Shown piece after piece: positions 61,744 through 64,000 of a DNA stretch of 64,000 nt. The stretch's first letter is position 1, and the number at the start of each line of letters is the position of its first letter. The position numbers and the translations under genes are program-made. The stretch is from JAJXWB01 sp964634325. GTDB taxonomy: Bacteria; Pseudomonadota; Alphaproteobacteria; Rhizobiales; Beijerinckiaceae. Under the pieces are notes generated by a model that saw nothing but the letters and a program-made list of their open reading frames with translations, was not told the DNA's origin and searched no databases. The stretch lies in the NCBI GenBank assembly GCA_964634325.1, contig CAZWJF010000002.1, positions 124,001-188,000 on the forward strand, in the 5' to 3' direction.

Positions 61744-62871
61744 TTGCACGTTTCGCGGAAAGAGCCAGGTCTGATCGTCTCGGCGGCGGCGCATGCGACG
61801 CTGCTCGCCGCGACGCTGCTCGCCTTCGGCCATCCCGCGAAATTCGAGGATGCGCAGGAAGCCATTCCGGTCGAGATGATCACCGATCAGGCGTTCAGCC
61901 AGATCTCCAAGGGCGAGAAGACCGCCAAGGAGGTCAAGCCGGTTCAGAAGGCCGACAAGGTCGCCGACATTCACGAACTCAAGCCGACGCCGCCGATGGC
62001 GGAAGCGAAAAAGGACGTGCCGTTGCCGCCCTCGCCGCTGAAGCGGTTGCGCGACCCGGGCGAAGACGAAGAACAGCAGAAGCCGGAGCCGCAGAAGACG
62101 GCGGCGCTGCCGCCGCCGCGTCCGCCGATGGAAGAGACCAAACCGGCGCCGGAACCGCCGAAGCGTCCGGAGCCGCCGAAAGCGCAGGCGAAGGAAGAAA
62201 CCAAGCCCGAGCCCGACAAGGCCGAGGCCGTCGCGCCGAAGCCGCCGGAGCGGCCGAAGACCGAGGCCAAGAGCGAGCCGAAGCCTGCGCCGACTCCGCC
62301 CAAGCCGCCTGAAAAGCCGCGGCTGAAGACCGACGAAGTCGCCAAGCTGCTGTCGAAGTCCCGGTCCGAGGAGAAGGCGGAGAAACCCGCATCGCGCCCG
62401 AAGTCCGGTCAGGAGAGCGACGAGAAAAACTCGAAATTCGATACGAATGCGATCTCGCGCCTGCTCGATCACGACAAACCGCAGGCCAAGGGGTCGACCG
62501 GAAAGGAGATCGTGCGCACAGCGTCGCTGGGCACGGCCAGCGGAACCGCGCAGCGCATGGCGCCGAATCTCGTCGACGCGCTGAACAGCCTGATGATGGA
62601 GCAGTACATGAGGTGCTGGCACTATTTCGGGACTGGCGCGATCCACAAATACGTGCCGCAGGTGCGCGTTCATTTCCGGCAGGACGGATCGCTGATCGGC
62701 GAGCCGACGCTCGTCAATCCGACCTCCGAGCCTGAATTCGCCAGCCTCGCCTCGGCCGCCATCAACGCGGCGCGCGAGTGCAATCCGATGAAGATTCCCG
62801 CGCAGTTCGCGCCGTACTACGACCAATGGAAATCCCGGACCATCGCATTCGATCCAGAAGAGATGCGCTGA
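61744..62871 (+). CDS. tolA: Tol-Pal system protein TolA
   Basis: A 375-residue protein. TTG start (61744), TM at about 9-28 (LIVSAAAHATLLAATLLAFG), a long Pro/Lys/Glu-rich rod (about 60-230) and a C-terminal globular domain (about 270-370; YMRCWHYFGTGAIHKYVPQVRVHFRQDGS and AINAARECNPMKIPAQ) as in TolA domain III. It spans the periplasm from inner membrane to Pal/TolB. Confidence 0.92.
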   Translation: MHVSRKEPGLIVSAAAHATLLAATLLAFGHPAKFEDAQEAIPVEMITDQAFSQISKGEKTAKEVKPVQKADKVADIHELKPTPPMAEAKKDVPLPPSPLKRLRDPGEDEEQQKPEPQKTAALPPPRPPMEETKPAPEPPKRPEPPKAQAKEETKPEPDKAEAVAPKPPERPKTEAKSEPKPAPTPPKPPEKPRLKTDEVAKLLSKSRSEEKAEKPASRPKSGQESDEKNSKFDTNAISRLLDHDKPQAKGSTGKEIVRTASLGTASGTAQRMAPNLVDALNSLMMEQYMRCWHYFGTGAIHKYVPQVRVHFRQDGSLIGEPTLVNPTSEPEFASLASAAINAARECNPMKIPAQFAPYYDQWKSRTIAFDPEEMR

Positions 62872-62909
62872 ATTCGGTTTGCAGATTCGAGAGTTCAGGA
62901 CCAAACGCC

Positions 62910-64000
62910 ATGCCCGTTTTCGCAACCCGCCGCGCCTTTCTCGCCAGCGTCGCCGCGCTGACCAGCGCTTCGGCGATCACGCCGGTCCATGCGCAAAACG
63001 ACGTCATCACGGTGCGTCCGGGCAGCGCGTTCAAGCCGGTTCGCATCGCCGTCGTTCCCTTTGCGGGCGATCCCGAAGCCGCGCGCCTGTTCACCACGAT
63101 CGTCACCAACAATTTCAAGCGTTCGGTGTTTCTGCAGCCGGTGGAGCAGGGCAGTTTCCCGGAGCAACTCGGGCCCGACCAGCCGCCGAACATGGACGCG
63201 TGGAAGACGGTCAACGCGCAATATGTGCTGGTCGGCCGTGCGCAGCGTTCGGGCGATGGCCGCCAGCACGCCGAGTTTCGGCTGTGGGACGTCGCCAGCG
63301 GCCGTCAGGCCGCGGGCCAGCAATACGCAACCGATCCGAACGTTTCGCGCCGCGTCGCCCATATCATGTCGGATCAGGTGTTCTCGCGGATCACGGGCGA
63401 GAAGGGTTTCTTCGACACGCGCGTGGTCTTCGTCGACGAGACGGGACCGGCGGAGAAACGCCGCAAGCGTCTGGCTGTGATGGACCAGGACGGCGCGGGC
63501 GTTCAATATCTGACGCGCGGCGAGGAACTCGCCGTCACGCCGCGCTTCTCGCCGTCGTCGCAGGACGTCGCCTACATGGCGTTCGGCGGCGATGAGCCGC
63601 GCGTGATGATCATGAACCTCGACACGCGCCAGCGCGAGGCGGTCGGCAATTTTCCGGGCATGACGTTCGCGCCGCGCTTCTCGCCAGACGGTCAGAAGAT
63701 CGTGATGTCGCTGTCGAACGGCGCCAATTCGACGCTCTACGCCATGGACCTGCGTTCGCGCTCGACCACGCGTCTCACCGATTCCAATGCGATCGACACC
63801 TCGCCGTCCTATTCGCCCGACGGCTCGCAGATCGTGTTCGAATCGGATCGCGGCGGCACGCAACAGATCTACGTGATGGGCGCCTCGGGCGGCGGGGCGC
63901 GGCGCATCTCGTTCGGCGACGGGCGGTATTCGACGCCGGTCTGGTCGCCCAAGGGCGACTACATCGCATTTACGCGGCAGTCGAAGAGCGGCTTCGGCAT
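62910..64000 (+). CDS. tolB: Tol-Pal system beta-propeller TolB (3' end beyond window)
   Basis: Frame is open from ATG 62910 to the window end, giving about 363 residues of an expected 430-450. Signal peptide MPVFATRRAFLASVAALTS with twin-arginine-like RRAFL, cleaved near VHAQN. The N-terminal domain (VRIAVVPFAGDPEAARLF) is followed by propeller repeats such as FSPSSQDVAYMAFGGDEPRVMIM, FAPRFSPDGQKIVMSLS and PSYSPDGSQIVFESDRGG. It binds Pal and TolA in the periplasm. Pal probably follows. Confidence 0.94.
   Translation, partial: MPVFATRRAFLASVAALTSASAITPVHAQNDVITVRPGSAFKPVRIAVVPFAGDPEAARLFTTIVTNNFKRSVFLQPVEQGSFPEQLGPDQPPNMDAWKTVNAQYVLVGRAQRSGDGRQHAEFRLWDVASGRQAAGQQYATDPNVSRRVAHIMSDQVFSRITGEKGFFDTRVVFVDETGPAEKRRKRLAVMDQDGAGVQYLTRGEELAVTPRFSPSSQDVAYMAFGGDEPRVMIMNLDTRQREAVGNFPGMTFAPRFSPDGQKIVMSLSNGANSTLYAMDLRSRSTTRLTDSNAIDTSPSYSPDGSQIVFESDRGGTQQIYVMGASGGGARRISFGDGRYSTPVWSPKGDYIAFTRQSKSGFG

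Overview
The window is a GC-rich stretch of an alphaproteobacterial chromosome, most likely order Hyphomicrobiales (Rhizobiales). Support comes from typical alphaproteobacterial families: a GapR/DUF2312 protein, DUF1036, DUF1285, DUF6111, DUF2937, a DUF459 SGNH protein, an OpgD/MdoG protein with a twin-arginine signal, Omp25-like porins, a TTAA-N7-TTAAC CtrA-type box, and a MOFRL glycerate 2-kinase beside pyruvate kinase. Genus cannot be fixed from the sequence. Genes are densely packed on both strands with many ATGA-type overlaps. I saw no rRNA, tRNA, CRISPR array, transposase or phage gene.

Layout. 1-12.4 kb: end of a glutathione S-transferase, gltD, two L,D-transpeptidases, a DUF459 protein, RNase T2, RlmJ, an Omp25-like porin, a pteridine-reductase-like SDR, a CCA-adding/poly(A) polymerase and a CoA-type Nudix hydrolase. 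12.4-13.9 kb: an AT-richer orphan fusing a sulfotransferase to a capsule-type glycosyltransferase. 14-21.5 kb: DUF1285 gene, then a moxR-DUF58-DUF4159-large membrane protein operon. 21.6-30.7 kb: methyltransferase, pyruvate kinase, DUF1036, glycerate kinase, N-formylglutamate amidohydrolase, HAD hydrolase, gapR, opgD and a flavin amine oxidase.

30.7-36.1 kb: a repeat-bearing spacer, an acyl-CoA dehydrogenase, and a zinc-acquisition operon behind a near-perfect Zur box: a 72-residue His-rich membrane-anchored protein, znuC, znuB, znuA and a CobW/COG0523 GTPase with its own His-rich insert. 36.1-38.7 kb: two AT-richer minus-strand orphans (an unknown protein and a sulfotransferase-like protein) that look inserted. 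38.7-42 kb: WD40 protein, EamA transporter, DUF2937 protein, Crp/Fnr regulator.

42.2-52.9 kb: a seven-gene cluster with an acyl-CoA synthetase, a complete branched-chain-type ABC importer and a PaaK-like ligase, continuing into thiD, hemH and cutA. It suggests import of a carboxylic acid followed by CoA activation. 53-56.4 kb: galE, trpB2 and galU. 56.5-58.6 kb: a nitric-oxide-response group of nsrR and a DsrC/TusE-like gene, divergent from nnrS. 58.6-64 kb: a BBP2-type outer membrane protein divergent from tolQ-tolR-tolA-tolB (tolB is cut by the window end), with a CtrA-type box between them.

The least ordinary parts are the Zur-linked operon with its separate His-rich protein, the sulfotransferase-glycosyltransferase fusion, the orphan pair at 36-38.4 kb, the DsrC-like protein lacking the penultimate cysteine beside nsrR/nnrS, and the ligase/importer cluster of unknown substrate.
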